Shown here piece by piece: positions 41,774-51,500 of a stretch of DNA of 64,000 bases. Positions within the stretch are counted from its first letter, which is position 1; every line of letters begins with the position of its first letter. Made by a program: the position numbers and the translations under genes. This DNA comes from Catenulispora sp. EB89 (lineage in GTDB: Bacteria > Actinomycetota > Actinomycetes > Streptomycetales > Catenulisporaceae). The notes beneath the pieces were generated by a model that was not told the origin of the DNA, did no database searches, and saw only the letters and a list, made by a program, of their open reading frames with translations. The stretch is taken from the NCBI RefSeq assembly GCF_041261445.1, contig NZ_JBGCCU010000043.1, positions 1 to 64,000 on the forward strand. Reading direction: 5' to 3'.

Positions 41774-42841
41774 GCCCACTACCGAGGCCGACGCGCCGAC
41801 CAGCGCCGCCACCGCCTCGGCGACGATCCGGTCGATGAGTTCCTCGCAGCTCGGCAGGTCCTCGATCAGCCCGACGACCTGTCCCGAGGACAGCACCCCG
41901 GCCGCCGGATCGCCGCGCACCAGCCCGGCCTTCAGCAGCATCGGGGTGTTCGCGGCCATTACGACCTGCCCCAGGCGCAGGCCGTGGTGCCTGCGCATGG
42001 CCAGGCCGTCCTTGGCCATCGCGCGCAGGGACATGCCGGTCATCTTCTTGAACGCCAGGCCGTTGCGCGCCGACCGCACGAGCGCGCCGACCCGGCCCGA
42101 GCGCTCGATCTGCTCGACCAGCCCGGTGCGCAGCACCCGGTGCGGCACGCCGTCGATCTTCGGCGTCGCGACGGTCCCGTTCACGTCCGCCGCCAGATAC
42201 AGCGCCTTCACCGCCTCCGGGACCCGCGAGTCCGACGTCAGCAGGAACCGCGTCCCCATCGCCACGCCCTCGGCCCCGTACGCCAGCGCCGCCGCCAGCC
42301 CGCGGCCGTCGAAGAACCCGCCGGCCGCCAGCACCGGGATGTCCACCGCCGCCGTGATCTGCGGGAGCAGCAGACTGGTCGCGACGCCGCCGGTGTGCCC
42401 GCCGCCCTCGCCGCCCTGCACCACCACCGCGTCCGCGCCCCACGCCGCGACCTTCTCGGCGTGCCGCCTCGCCCCGATCGACGGCACCACGACGGTCCCG
42501 GCGTCCTTCAGCTTCGCGATCAGCTCCCGCTTCGGCGCCAGCGCGAAGGACGCGACCCGTACGCCCTCCTTGATCAGCAGATCCACGCGCTCGCCGGCGT
42601 CGGCGGCGTCAGCCCTCAGATTCACCCCGAAAGGAGCATCAGTACGCTCCTTCACCTCGCGGATCGCCGCGGCCAGCTCGTCGTAGGACATCGTCGCCGA
42701 GGCCAGGATCCCCAGCGCCCCGGCCTTCGCCGTCGCGGTCACCAGGTGCGGACCGGCGACCCAGCCCATGCCGGTCTGCACGATCGGGTGCCGGACGCCC
42801 ACGAGCTCCGTCCACCGGGTACGGATCCGCTGCTCCAGCAT
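41771..42841 (-). CDS. ipdC: flavin-dependent reductase IpdC-like
   Basis: A 356-residue TIM-barrel FMN protein of the nitronate monooxygenase/2-nitropropane dioxygenase family. IVQTGMGWVAGPHLVTATAK, VVVQGGEGGGHTGG and VLAAGGFFDGRGLAAALAYG are the FMN-phosphate and substrate segments. In the HIP pathway IpdC is required for processing the CoA ester before IpdAB ring opening. It is the last gene of echA20-ipdA-ipdB-ipdC, 6 bp after ipdB, in the same order as Rv3550-Rv3553. Confidence 0.87.
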   Translation of the reverse strand: MLEQRIRTRWTELVGVRHPIVQTGMGWVAGPHLVTATAKAGALGILASATMSYDELAAAIREVKERTDAPFGVNLRADAADAGERVDLLIKEGVRVASFALAPKRELIAKLKDAGTVVVPSIGARRHAEKVAAWGADAVVVQGGEGGGHTGGVATSLLLPQITAAVDIPVLAAGGFFDGRGLAAALAYGAEGVAMGTRFLLTSDSRVPEAVKALYLAADVNGTVATPKIDGVPHRVLRTGLVEQIERSGRVGALVRSARNGLAFKKMTGMSLRAMAKDGLAMRRHHGLRLGQVVMAANTPMLLKAGLVRGDPAAGVLSSGQVVGLIEDLPSCEELIDRIVAEAVAALVGASASVVG

Positions 42842-42847
42842 GCGCGG

Positions 42848-43654
42848 TCAGCGCCTTCCGGTTCTCGTGGAAGGGACTTCGCGCTCGCGGGTGTCCTCCG
42901 GATCCAGGACCTCGCGGATCAGCCGCAGCGCCTCGGCGTCCGGCTGCGGGGTGGGCTCTATCCGCCCCCTGTCGGTCCCGATCAGGACGAAACCGGTCGC
43001 GTCGACCACCTCGTCGATCGTGACGCCGGGATGGATCGAGCGGACGCGCATCCGGTGGTCCGGGGTCTGGAAGTCGAAGACCGCCAGGTTGGTCACCACC
43101 CGGCGCAGCTCGTGGAACCGCGCCGGGTGCCCCACGCCGCGCGCCCGGTCGTATCCGAGCCCTGAGACGACGTCCACCTTCTCCACGAACACCTTGGGGG
43201 AGTGGTTGGCGATCCAGTAGCTCGTCGGGTGGTTCACGGTGTTGCCCGGCGCGCCGCGCACGCCGATCAGCTGCGCCTTGGGCCGGGCGAAGTCGGTGCC
43301 GATGGCGGAGATGTTCTGGTTGCCGAACTTATCCAGCTGGCTGGCGCCCATCATCACGTGGCGCGAGCCGTGCCAGACGAAGTCGAACAGCTGGCGGTAG
43401 GGGATGTGCGCCTCGACGTGCGAATCAGTGCCCGTGGGGTCGGTCAGGAAGTTCGCGTCGCCGTCGGAGAGCAGCAGGCCGGGGGCGAAGGTCAGCTTGG
43501 CCAGCCGGGCGCCGAGGGCCGGGATCAGGCCCATCGGGGAGGCGATGATCTCGCCGTCGCCGCGCCAGGCTTCGGCGCAGGCCGCCACGCAGATCTCGGC
43601 GCGGGTGCAGATCTTTGTGTGGGTACTGACCTCGGCGCGTGTCACGTCGCTCAT
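42848..43654 (-). CDS. ipdB: CoA-transferase-family ring-opening enzyme, beta subunit (IpdB)
   Basis: A 268-residue class I CoA-transferase beta-like subunit. Segments EIIASPMGLIPALGARLAKL, LLLSDGDANFL and GASQLDKFGNQNI are typical of the fold. Characterised IpdAB is not a transferase: it hydrolytically opens ring C of the steroid-derived COCHEA-CoA. The start overlaps the ipdA stop by 4 bp. Confidence 0.88.
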   Translation of the reverse strand: MSDVTRAEVSTHTKICTRAEICVAACAEAWRGDGEIIASPMGLIPALGARLAKLTFAPGLLLSDGDANFLTDPTGTDSHVEAHIPYRQLFDFVWHGSRHVMMGASQLDKFGNQNISAIGTDFARPKAQLIGVRGAPGNTVNHPTSYWIANHSPKVFVEKVDVVSGLGYDRARGVGHPARFHELRRVVTNLAVFDFQTPDHRMRVRSIHPGVTIDEVVDATGFVLIGTDRGRIEPTPQPDAEALRLIREVLDPEDTREREVPSTRTGRR

Positions 43655-44442
43655 CGGCTCGCCTCCACGAAGACGTCGCCGCCCGCGTACGCCTTCTGCG
43701 CCGCCTCGTCGCGGCCGTAGTCCGGGACGCAGCTGGTGAAGCCCGCACCGCCGGGGGCCTCGACCACTCCGTCCACCATCATCCGGTTGATCTTCAACGA
43801 CTGCGGCGGCCCGGCGGCCAGCAGCTCGGCGGTGTCGACGATGCGCTCGCAGGAGACGTAGCGTTTCTTGGCCGCCAGACAGTAGAGGTCGTCGAAGTAG
43901 ATGTCAGGACCCAGATACTGGGTGTTGCCGTACATGTCGGCGCGGTTCAGGTGGACCAGGGCGGCGTCCAGGTGGATCGCGGGCATCGCGAGGAGTTTTT
44001 CGCCGTCGTCGTAGGGCGAGTCGACGGTCCGCAGGTCGCGGTTGTTGCGCATGACGTCGGTGCCGAGGCCGGCGCGGGTCGGCAGGAACGGCAGGCGGAG
44101 CGCGGCGGCGTACAGGCCCCACTGGAGCGCACCCTCGTCGAACTCCGACACCTCGATCCCGCCTTCCTGGCGGGCCTTGCGGAAGTAGGGGTCCAGGGCG
44201 ATGGAGTCCAGGGACACGAAGCCGTAGACCGCTTTGCGCACCTTGCCGGTCGCGCAGAGCATCCCGACGTCCGGGCCGCCGTAGGACACGACGGTCAGGT
44301 CCTTCAGGCTGGACTTGGCGATCGCGGTCACCAGGGCCATCGGTTTGCGCCGCGAGCCCCAGCCGCCGATGCCGACCGTCATGCCGTCGCGCAGCTCGGC
44401 GACCACGTCGTCGACGGTCATCCGCTTGTCGCGCATGCTCAC
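43651..44442 (-). CDS. ipdA: CoA-transferase-family ring-opening enzyme, alpha subunit (IpdA)
   Basis: A 263-residue class I CoA-transferase alpha-like subunit: GMTVGIGGWGSRRKPMALVT is the N-terminal oxyanion/CoA region, followed by LTVVSYGGPDVGML and AAIHLDAALVHLNRAD-like core strands. With IpdB it forms the ring-C hydrolase. Overlaps echA20 and ipdB by 4 bp each, so expression is tightly coupled. Confidence 0.88.
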   Translation of the reverse strand: MSMRDKRMTVDDVVAELRDGMTVGIGGWGSRRKPMALVTAIAKSSLKDLTVVSYGGPDVGMLCATGKVRKAVYGFVSLDSIALDPYFRKARQEGGIEVSEFDEGALQWGLYAAALRLPFLPTRAGLGTDVMRNNRDLRTVDSPYDDGEKLLAMPAIHLDAALVHLNRADMYGNTQYLGPDIYFDDLYCLAAKKRYVSCERIVDTAELLAAGPPQSLKINRMMVDGVVEAPGGAGFTSCVPDYGRDEAAQKAYAGGDVFVEASR

Positions 44443-45206
44443 GCCTTGCCTTCCTTCTCGGCCCCGAACTTGTCGCGTTCCTCGTCGGCCACCCCGGCCA
44501 GGTTGATCTCGAAGGTGAAGCCCTGCTCGAAGCGGTAGGAGCGCTTGACGTCGACCGGGTCGATGCCGTTCAGCGCGGCCTTGGCGGCCCGGATCACCGC
44601 CGGGTGCTTGGCGGCGATCTCGGCGGCCAGCTCCAGGGCGGTCTCGTGCAGCTTCTCGCGCGGCACCACGTCCCAGACCGAGCCGAACTCCAGCAGTCGC
44701 TGCGCGGAGACGGTGCGCGCCGTGTAATACATGGTCCGCAAGTAGTGCTGCGGCACGAGCCGCCCCAGATGCGTGGCCGCGCCGAGCGCGCCCCGGTCCA
44801 CCTCCGGGAGTCCGAAGTACGCGTCGTCGCTGGCCACGATGCTGTCCGCGTTGCCCACCAGACCGATCCCGCCGCCGACGCAGAACCCCGCGACCTCGGC
44901 GATCACCGGCACCGGGCAGTCGTAGACGGCGGCGAACGCGGCCGCGCAGCCGGCGTTGGCGCCGAGCAGCGCGTCGAAGCCGGGCGTGTTCTGCATCTCC
45001 TTGATGTCCACGCCGGCATTGAAACCGCGGCCCTCGGCGCGCAGGATGACTACTCGGGTCTCAGGGTCCTGACCGGCGGCGCGCACCGCCTCGGCGAGCG
45101 CGAACCAGCCGGCCACCGGCAGCGCGTTGACCGGCGGCTGGTCGACCGTGACGGTGACGACGCCGCGGTGCGCCGCGCCGGGCTCGCTGGTGCAGGTGAT
45201 GGCCAA
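44439..45206 (-). CDS. echA20: enoyl-CoA hydratase-family ring-opening enzyme EchA20-like
   Basis: A 255-residue crotonase-fold protein. The oxyanion segments are FNAGVDIKEMQN and EVAGFCVGGGIGLVGNADSI, and the C-terminal FEQGFTFEINLAG follows. EchA20 opens steroid ring D of the HIP-derived CoA ester in mycobacteria. The TTG start at 45206 has GGGAGG five bases upstream. It heads block B; a KstR2-like box at 45240-45259 contains its putative -10 (TAGGTT on the minus strand), leaving a leader of about 27 nt. Confidence 0.88.
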   Translation of the reverse strand: MAITCTSEPGAAHRGVVTVTVDQPPVNALPVAGWFALAEAVRAAGQDPETRVVILRAEGRGFNAGVDIKEMQNTPGFDALLGANAGCAAAFAAVYDCPVPVIAEVAGFCVGGGIGLVGNADSIVASDDAYFGLPEVDRGALGAATHLGRLVPQHYLRTMYYTARTVSAQRLLEFGSVWDVVPREKLHETALELAAEIAAKHPAVIRAAKAALNGIDPVDVKRSYRFEQGFTFEINLAGVADEERDKFGAEKEGKA

Positions 45207-45239
45207 GGCGGCCTCCCGGGTCCGAGGGTGCGGTGGAGC

Positions 45240-45259
45240 AACCTAGCATTTGCTTGGGA
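45240..45259. promoter_or_regulatory. KstR2-like operator, block B
   Basis: AACCTAGCATTTGCTTGGGA, matching the box at 52026 at 17 of 20 positions. The complement of its left end, TAGGTT (45240-45245), serves as -10 for echA20. Confidence 0.78.
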
Positions 45260-45363
45260 TCCTAGCGGTCGCTCGGAGGGGTGACCAGAGCGGCGGGAAA
45301 CACGGACGTGACCGACAGTGGCCCTTGTAGGGAACAGGACCGCGACCGATCGGAGCGCTCACG

Positions 45364-46539
45364 ATGTCCCAGGACGACCAGCGCGACCAGCCGAACCGCG
45401 ACGAGCAGAACCAGGAGCCGGGGGACGCGGCCGCCGCCCGGGACGCGGGCTCGGGCCAGAGCGCCGGAGGCGGTACCGCGGCCGGCGGGATCAGCGGATC
45501 GGCTGGCAACACTACTGCCGCTGGTGCTCGGGCCGGCGAACCGGCGGCCGGCACTGCTGCTGCGAGTGGTGCATTTGCGGCCGAGGCTGCCGGCGCCGAC
45601 GATGATGCTCCGGCTGGTGCTGGTGCTGGTGCTGGTGCTGGTTCCGGTGCCGATGCTGCTGCTCCGGCTGGTGCTGCTGCGGCCACCACCGCTACTGCGT
45701 CGGCTCGCGCCGCCACCGTAAGTACCCCCCGCCGCGAGTTCCACGACCCCGGCGAAGGCGCGCCCCGCTACGCCGCCACTCCGGGCGAAGCGCCGCGTTC
45801 CGGCTCCGAGCAGTCCTGGAGCGCCGAGCCGAACCCCGGCTACCAGCGCGATCCGGCCATCGACTACTCCGGGAAGCGCGTCCTCGTCGGCACGCTGGTC
45901 GGCGCGCTGCTGATCGCCGCCTTCGTCAGCTACGGCGCCCGCATCCTCGCCAACCGGTCCAACAACGGCGACGGTTCGGCGCCGTGGACCGCGGCCGTGG
46001 AGAAGGACGGTGCGGTGGTCAACGGGATCAGCGCGCAGGGCAACGGCGCGCCGCACGAGATCCCGGTGCAGGCCGACCTCAGCACCGGCACCACCGGCGC
46101 CACCACCTCCGGGGTGTACACCGCGGCGATCGCCTCGTGCCGGACCGCGACGGCCATCACGCTGCCGGTGACCACCCAGACCGGCACCGCCGCCGCGATC
46201 GGGACCTGGTCGGCGCAGGCGACCGCGAGCGCGACGAAGCTGCGCGCCGACGCCGCCGCGCTGCAGAACGCCCTCAACCTCGGGCACACCGACGCGGTCG
46301 CGAGCGCGGCGAACACGTTGTGCCTGGCGTACCCGGGCATCGCCGCCGTGCCGCCGATGCCGGACGCCGCCGGCTCCCAGGCGTGGTCGTCGGCGGCGAC
46401 CGCGTTCGCCACCGCCGCCACCGAGTCCCTGCGCGGCGTCAGCGGCAACCCGGACGCCCAGTCCGCGGCCTTCGACAACATCGCGCAGGGCGACAAGCAA
46501 CTGGACGCGCTGTCCGCGCGGATCATGTCCGCGACCTGA
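45364..46539 (+). CDS. Ala-rich single-pass membrane protein of unknown function
   Basis: A 391-residue protein: a hydrophilic, Gly/Ala/Thr low-complexity cytoplasmic region (1-~165) including a stretch encoded by GGTGCT repeats (about 45614-45642), one transmembrane helix near residues 172-194 (VLVGTLVGALLIAAFVSYGA), and an Ala/Thr-rich extracellular helical-looking domain with two Cys (IASCRTA, TLCLAYPG), probably disulfide-bonded. No family recognised. It is divergent from block B and its start is 105 bp from the KstR2-like box, so co-regulation is possible but no -10 is visible on this side. Confidence 0.7.
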   Translation: MSQDDQRDQPNRDEQNQEPGDAAAARDAGSGQSAGGGTAAGGISGSAGNTTAAGARAGEPAAGTAAASGAFAAEAAGADDDAPAGAGAGAGAGSGADAAAPAGAAAATTATASARAATVSTPRREFHDPGEGAPRYAATPGEAPRSGSEQSWSAEPNPGYQRDPAIDYSGKRVLVGTLVGALLIAAFVSYGARILANRSNNGDGSAPWTAAVEKDGAVVNGISAQGNGAPHEIPVQADLSTGTTGATTSGVYTAAIASCRTATAITLPVTTQTGTAAAIGTWSAQATASATKLRADAAALQNALNLGHTDAVASAANTLCLAYPGIAAVPPMPDAAGSQAWSSAATAFATAATESLRGVSGNPDAQSAAFDNIAQGDKQLDALSARIMSAT

Positions 46540-46575
46540 CACCTCGCGCTCTGAGCTGCGCGTTCGCGTTCCCTC

Positions 46576-46609
46576 GACAGCCGCTGACGGACTCCCGTCA
46601 GCGGCTGTC
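46576..46609. terminator. perfect 15-bp hairpin upstream of ABC exporter
   Basis: GACAGCCGCTGACGG (46576-46590), loop ACTC, CCGTCAGCGGCTGTC (46595-46609). It may end the upstream transcript. GCTGTCA recurs at 46614-46620. Confidence 0.65.
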
Positions 46610-46667
46610 AGGTGCTGTCAGTGCCGTGTGCGTGAGCTATCAGCGGCCTCCTCGATGCTCGTAGTCG

Positions 46668-46691
46668 TAACGATGACGATAACGATGACGA
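46668..46691 (+). repeat. 12-bp direct repeat before drrA-like gene
   Basis: TAACGATGACGA occurs twice in tandem, ending 18 bp before the ATG at 46710; could be regulator half-sites. Confidence 0.5.
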
Positions 46692-46709
46692 CACGAGGGG
46701 AACAGGTCG

Positions 46710-47717
46710 ATGACCACCTACGCGATCGAGGCCGAGGGTCTGCAGAAGTCCTTCGGCGAGACGAAGGCGCTCAAGGGCGTCGACCTGTACGCCAAGCCCG
46801 GCACGGTGCACGCGGTCCTGGGCCCGAACGGCGCCGGCAAGACCACCAGCGTCCGGATCCTGGCCACGCTGATCAAGGCCGACGCCGGCACCGCGCGCAT
46901 CGGCGGCTACGACGTCGCCAAGCAGGCCGAGAAGGTCCGCGCCACGATCGGCCTGACCGGCCAGTACGCCTCGGTCGACGAGGACCTGACGGGCCTGGAG
47001 AACATGGAGCTGATCGGCCGCCTGCTGGACCTGTCCAAGCGCGACGCCCGGGCCCGCGCGGCCGAACTGCTGGAGTGGTTCGACCTCACCGAGGCCGCCA
47101 AGCGCCCGGCGAAGACCTATTCCGGCGGCATGCGGCGGCGCCTGGACCTGGCCGCCTCGCTGGTCGGCCGGCCCTCGGTGATCTTCCTGGACGAGCCCAC
47201 CACCGGCCTGGACCCCGCCAAGCGCGAGGACATGTGGGACGTGGTGCGCCGGCTCGTCGGCGAGGGCTCCACGGTGCTGCTCACCACGCAGTACCTGGAG
47301 GAGGCCGACGCGCTGGCCGACGAGGTGACGGTGATCGACCGGGGCCAGGTGATCGCGCACGACACCCCGCTGGGCCTCAAGCGCGTCGTCGGCGGCCAGA
47401 CCCTGACCGTGCAGCCGCTGGACCCGGCGCGCCTGGCCGAGGCCGCGGCGCTGCTCCAGCAGGTGTCCGGGAACAAGGCCGAGTCGCCGCGCACCGGCGT
47501 GGTGTCGGTCCCGGTACTGGACGACGCCGCGCTGACCGAGGTGGTGGCCCGGCTGTCGGTGGCCGGGATCGGCGTGACCGAGCTGTCGCTGCACCTGCCG
47601 AGCCTGGACGAGGTGTTCTTCTCGCTGGTCGGGCGGCGGGTCGGCGACGACCGTCCGGTGGCTCCGGCGCGCGGCGCGCGCGAGGAGGCCGAGTCGTCCG
47701 CGCCGGTCGGGGTCTGA
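46710..47717 (+). CDS. ABC exporter ATP-binding protein, DrrA family
   Basis: A 335-residue ATPase of the daunorubicin-resistance (DrrA) type. Walker A GPNGAGKT is residues 38-45; signature YSGGMRRRLDLA, Walker B VIFLDEPTTGLD and the DrrA C-terminal domain (EVVARLSVAGIGVTELSLHLPSLDEVF) are present. With the permease it would export a hydrophobic natural product or lipid. GAGGGG precedes the ATG. No biosynthetic genes adjoin it. Confidence 0.93.
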   Translation: MTTYAIEAEGLQKSFGETKALKGVDLYAKPGTVHAVLGPNGAGKTTSVRILATLIKADAGTARIGGYDVAKQAEKVRATIGLTGQYASVDEDLTGLENMELIGRLLDLSKRDARARAAELLEWFDLTEAAKRPAKTYSGGMRRRLDLAASLVGRPSVIFLDEPTTGLDPAKREDMWDVVRRLVGEGSTVLLTTQYLEEADALADEVTVIDRGQVIAHDTPLGLKRVVGGQTLTVQPLDPARLAEAAALLQQVSGNKAESPRTGVVSVPVLDDAALTEVVARLSVAGIGVTELSLHLPSLDEVFFSLVGRRVGDDRPVAPARGAREEAESSAPVGV

Positions 47718-47785
47718 CCACCACCCGACAACACCGCCACACCATCGCATCAGAACCCATACATACTTCTCCGAGGGGACTCACC

Positions 47786-48595
47786 ATGACCACCGCCACC
47801 GTCGTGCCCGTGGGCGCCGCGACCGGCAGCACCAGGCCGTTCAAGACCATCCGGCACAGCGCCGCACTCGCCAAGCGCAGCCTGATCAAGACCATGCGTA
47901 CCCCGGAAGCCCTGCTGGACGTGACGCTCCAGCCGGTGATCTTCCTGCTGCTCTTCACCTATGTCTTCGGCGGCGCTATCGCCGGCTCGCAGAAGGTTTA
48001 CTTGCAGTACCTGCTGCCCGGCATCCTGGCGCAGACCATCGCCATGAGCGCCACGGCGATCGGCGTGAACATGAACACCGACATCTCCAAGGGCGTCTTC
48101 GACCGCTTCCGATCACTGCCGATCGCCAGGTCGGCGCCACTGGTCGGCGCCGTGCTCGCGGACTTCGTCCGCTACGCGCTGGTCGCCGTCATCACCCTGA
48201 CCGTCGGCTACGCCATGGGCTTCCGGATCCAGACCAACCCGCTGGAGGCCGGGGCCGCACTGCTCGTGGCCGTCGCCTTCGCACTGGCGATGAGCTGGGT
48301 GTCGGTGTTCATCGGGATGGTGGCCCGCACTCCGGGCTCGGTGCAGGGGATCATGATCCTGGTGGTCCTGCCGCTGAGCTTCGGCAGCACCACCTTCGTG
48401 AAGACCAACACGCTGCCCGGCTGGATGCAGGGCTTCGTGAACGTCAACCCGATCACCCACCTGGCCGGCGTCTCGCGCTCGCTGTTCCTGGGCGGCCCGG
48501 TGGCCAACCACATGCTCTGGACGTTCGGCTGGATCGTCGGCCTGACCGCGGTGTTCATGCCGCTGGCGCTGCGCGCCTACGGCCGCAAGGTGTGA
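47786..48595 (+). CDS. ABC exporter permease, DrrB family
   Basis: A 269-residue ABC-2 permease with six transmembrane helices: LLDVTLQPVIFLLLFTYVFG, QYLLPGILAQTIAMSATAIG, the VGAVLADFVRYALVAVIT region, GAALLVAVAFALAMSWVSVF, IMILVVLPLSFGSTTF and a last helix near the C-terminus. Forms the membrane part of the DrrAB-type exporter. Its last 19 bp overlap the 3' end of the convergent SARP gene. Confidence 0.92.
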   Translation: MTTATVVPVGAATGSTRPFKTIRHSAALAKRSLIKTMRTPEALLDVTLQPVIFLLLFTYVFGGAIAGSQKVYLQYLLPGILAQTIAMSATAIGVNMNTDISKGVFDRFRSLPIARSAPLVGAVLADFVRYALVAVITLTVGYAMGFRIQTNPLEAGAALLVAVAFALAMSWVSVFIGMVARTPGSVQGIMILVVLPLSFGSTTFVKTNTLPGWMQGFVNVNPITHLAGVSRSLFLGGPVANHMLWTFGWIVGLTAVFMPLALRAYGRKV

Positions 48596-51500
48596 AGCCC
48601 GGCCTTGGGATCGGTCACGACGTCCTCGGGCAGGCCCAGCGTGCGCGCGATGAGAACCTGGTTCTCGTCGCGCGCCGCGTTCTTGCCGACGGCGTAGCAG
48701 GATTCGTAGTCGGGATGCTCTTTGAGTCTCTTCACCAGCGCCACGCGTTCGCTGTCGCTGTGGTCCTGGGCGCCGACCATGCCCTCGGACGCGCCGAGCA
48801 GCCGCATCGCGAGTTCGGTCTGGCCGACGGCGTCGGCGTAGCGTGCGGCGCCGACTGCCATCCGGCCCTGGATCGGCACGTCGCGGGCGATCAGGCCGTA
48901 CTGGAAGGCCCGGGCCAGCGCCGGCCGCGCCGGCTCGGGCTCGTCGGCGTCCAGGTACAGCATCGCGGCGCCGGACTCCCGGAACGCCAGCAGCTGGGGC
49001 GGCCCGTTCCAGTTCTCGACGTACTCGGACTCGGCCATCCGCAGGTAGTGCCAGGCCAGGTCGCGGTCGCCGGTCTGCCGGCTGTGCTCGGCCAGGCCGA
49101 TCAGGGCCACGAAGCAGCTCATCTGCGATCCCGAGTTCCGCGCCGCTTCCAGGACCTGTTCGAGCAGTTCGCGCGCGTCGTCGGGCCGCCCGAGCCGGCT
49201 GAGCAGCTGGGCCTGGCCGATCTGGATCTGCGCGGCGCTGCTGTAGGCGTTGATCTCGCGGATCAGGTCCAGCGCCTGGGTCTGCAACTCCAGGGCCTGG
49301 GCGTCGTCGCCCGCGGTGATCGCCATCGAGGCCATGCCGTTCAGGCAGGCCGACAGTCCCCAGCGCTCGCCGATCTCCTCGAAGAGCGCGCGGGCGCGCT
49401 CGAAATCGGCCTGCATGGGCTCGCGGACGCCGGCGTTCTCCGCGGCCATGCCGCGCATCAGGTGGAGCATGGCGGCGACCCACGGGTCCGGGTGGTCGAT
49501 GTACTTCTCGACCGCGGCTTCCAGCCGCTCCCGGTCGTCGGCGAGCATCGGCGCGACGACCGCGGCCAGGGCCAGCAGCGGATGCTCGACGGTGTCCAGC
49601 GAGGCGATCGTGTCGGCGATGTCCCGGGTGAGCTGCGGGATCTCCTGCCACAGGTAGTCCTCGAACACGGCCGTGATCCGCTCCATCACGGTGACGATCG
49701 CGTGCGCCTCGACCGGCGAGGGCCCCGGCACGTCCAGCGCCACCCGCATCCACGAGCGCCCTTCCCGGTTCTGGTCGCCGAGCGTCCAGTACCAGGTCAT
49801 CGCTGCGGCGATGCGCACGGCGGTGTCGGCGTCCTCGTCGGCGGCGGCGAACCGCAGCGCGGCCAGGATGTTGTCCCGCTCGGCGTTGAGGCGCTTGAGC
49901 CACACCATCTGCGAGCCGCGCCGCAGCTGCGGTTCGGCGGTCTCGGCCAGGTCCAGGAAGAACGCGGCGTGCGCGCGCCGGGTGTCGGCCAGTCGGCCGG
50001 CGCCGCTGAGCCGGTCCGCGCCGTACTCGCGCAGCGTCTCCAGCATGCGGAAGCGCGGGTCCTGCCCGGGCTCGGTCGGCACCGCCTGCAGCAGCGACTT
50101 GTCAACGAGCGCGCAGAGCTGGTCGAAGGCGAGGTCGGGGTCCAGGCCGGGGGTCACCGCGGCGGCGGCCTCGGCGGTGACCCCGCCGGGGAAGACGGCC
50201 AGACGCTCGGCGAGGTCGCGCTCGTCCTCGGACAGCAGCTCCCAGCTCCACTCCACGACGGCGCGCAGCGTCTGGTGCCGCGGCATGGCCGTCCGGCTGC
50301 CGCCGGTGAGGAGCCGGAAGCGGTCGCCGAGGCGGCCGGCGATCTGGTGCAGGGGGAGGGTGCGCAGGCGGGCGGCCGCCAGTTCGATGGCCAGGGGGAG
50401 GCCGTCCAGGCTGCGGCAGATGCGGACGACGTCCGGGAGGGTGTCGGCGTCCACGGCGAAGTCGGGGACGACGGCCGCGGCGCGGTCGGCGAAGAGGCGG
50501 ACGGCGGGGTAGGCGAGGACGGCGTCGGCGATGGTGAGGGGTTCTGCGGCTGTGGTTCCGCCTCCGCTTGCGCCTCCGATTCCGCCTGTGCCGCTGCCCG
50601 TGCTACCGGCTCCGCTTCCGCTTCCGATTCCGATCTCCGAATCGCGGATCCGGAGACAGAACTCGTCGAGGCCGTCCGCGTCCGGCAGCGCCAGCGGCGG
50701 CACCGGGAACAGGCTCTCGCCGTCGATGGTCAGCGGCTCGCGGCTGGTGGCCAGCACGCGCAGCCCCGGCGCGTGGCCCAGCAGCGTCTCGGCGAGGTCG
50801 GCGGCGGCGCCGACCAGGTGCTCGCAGTTGTCGAGGATGAGCAGGATCCGCTTCTCGGCCAGCGACTCGATCAGGTGGTCCTCGGCGCTGCGCAGCAGGG
50901 CGGCGGCCGCGGCGGGGGAGCCGTTGTTGCTCATCATCCGGCTCTCGCGCGGTCCCAGCGCCGAGAGCACCGCCTGCGGCACCTCGCCGGGATCGGTGAC
51001 CGGTGCGAGCTCGGCGAGCCAGGCACCGTCGGGGAAGCGTTCCAGGACGCGCTGCGCCGACTCGCCGGCCAGCCGGGTCTTGCCGGCGCCGCCCGGGCCG
51101 ACCAGCGTCACCAGGCGCGAGGCGTCCAGCATCTTGCCGATCCGGGCCACTTCCTCGTCGCGCCCGACGAAGCTGGTCAGGCGAGCCTTCAGATTCGTGC
51201 GCGGTGCGTGCTCCAGCGTGGGCGGCGCCAGGGCGGGATCGCTGCGCAGGACCGCGAGATGGACTTCTGCGAGTTCCTTGGACGGATCGATGCCGAGCTG
51301 ATCGGCCAGCGCCCGCCGCACGTGCTCGTACACGGCCAGCGCGTCGGCCTGCCGGCCCACCGCGTACAGGGCCCTGACATGCAGCGCGGCGATGTTCTCG
51401 CGCAGCGGGTGTTCGGCGCTGAGGGCCTCGAGCTCGGCCAGCGCCTCGGCGGCCTGGCCCAGGCGCAGCTCGGCGTCCAGGCGGTCGGTGAGCGCGGCGA

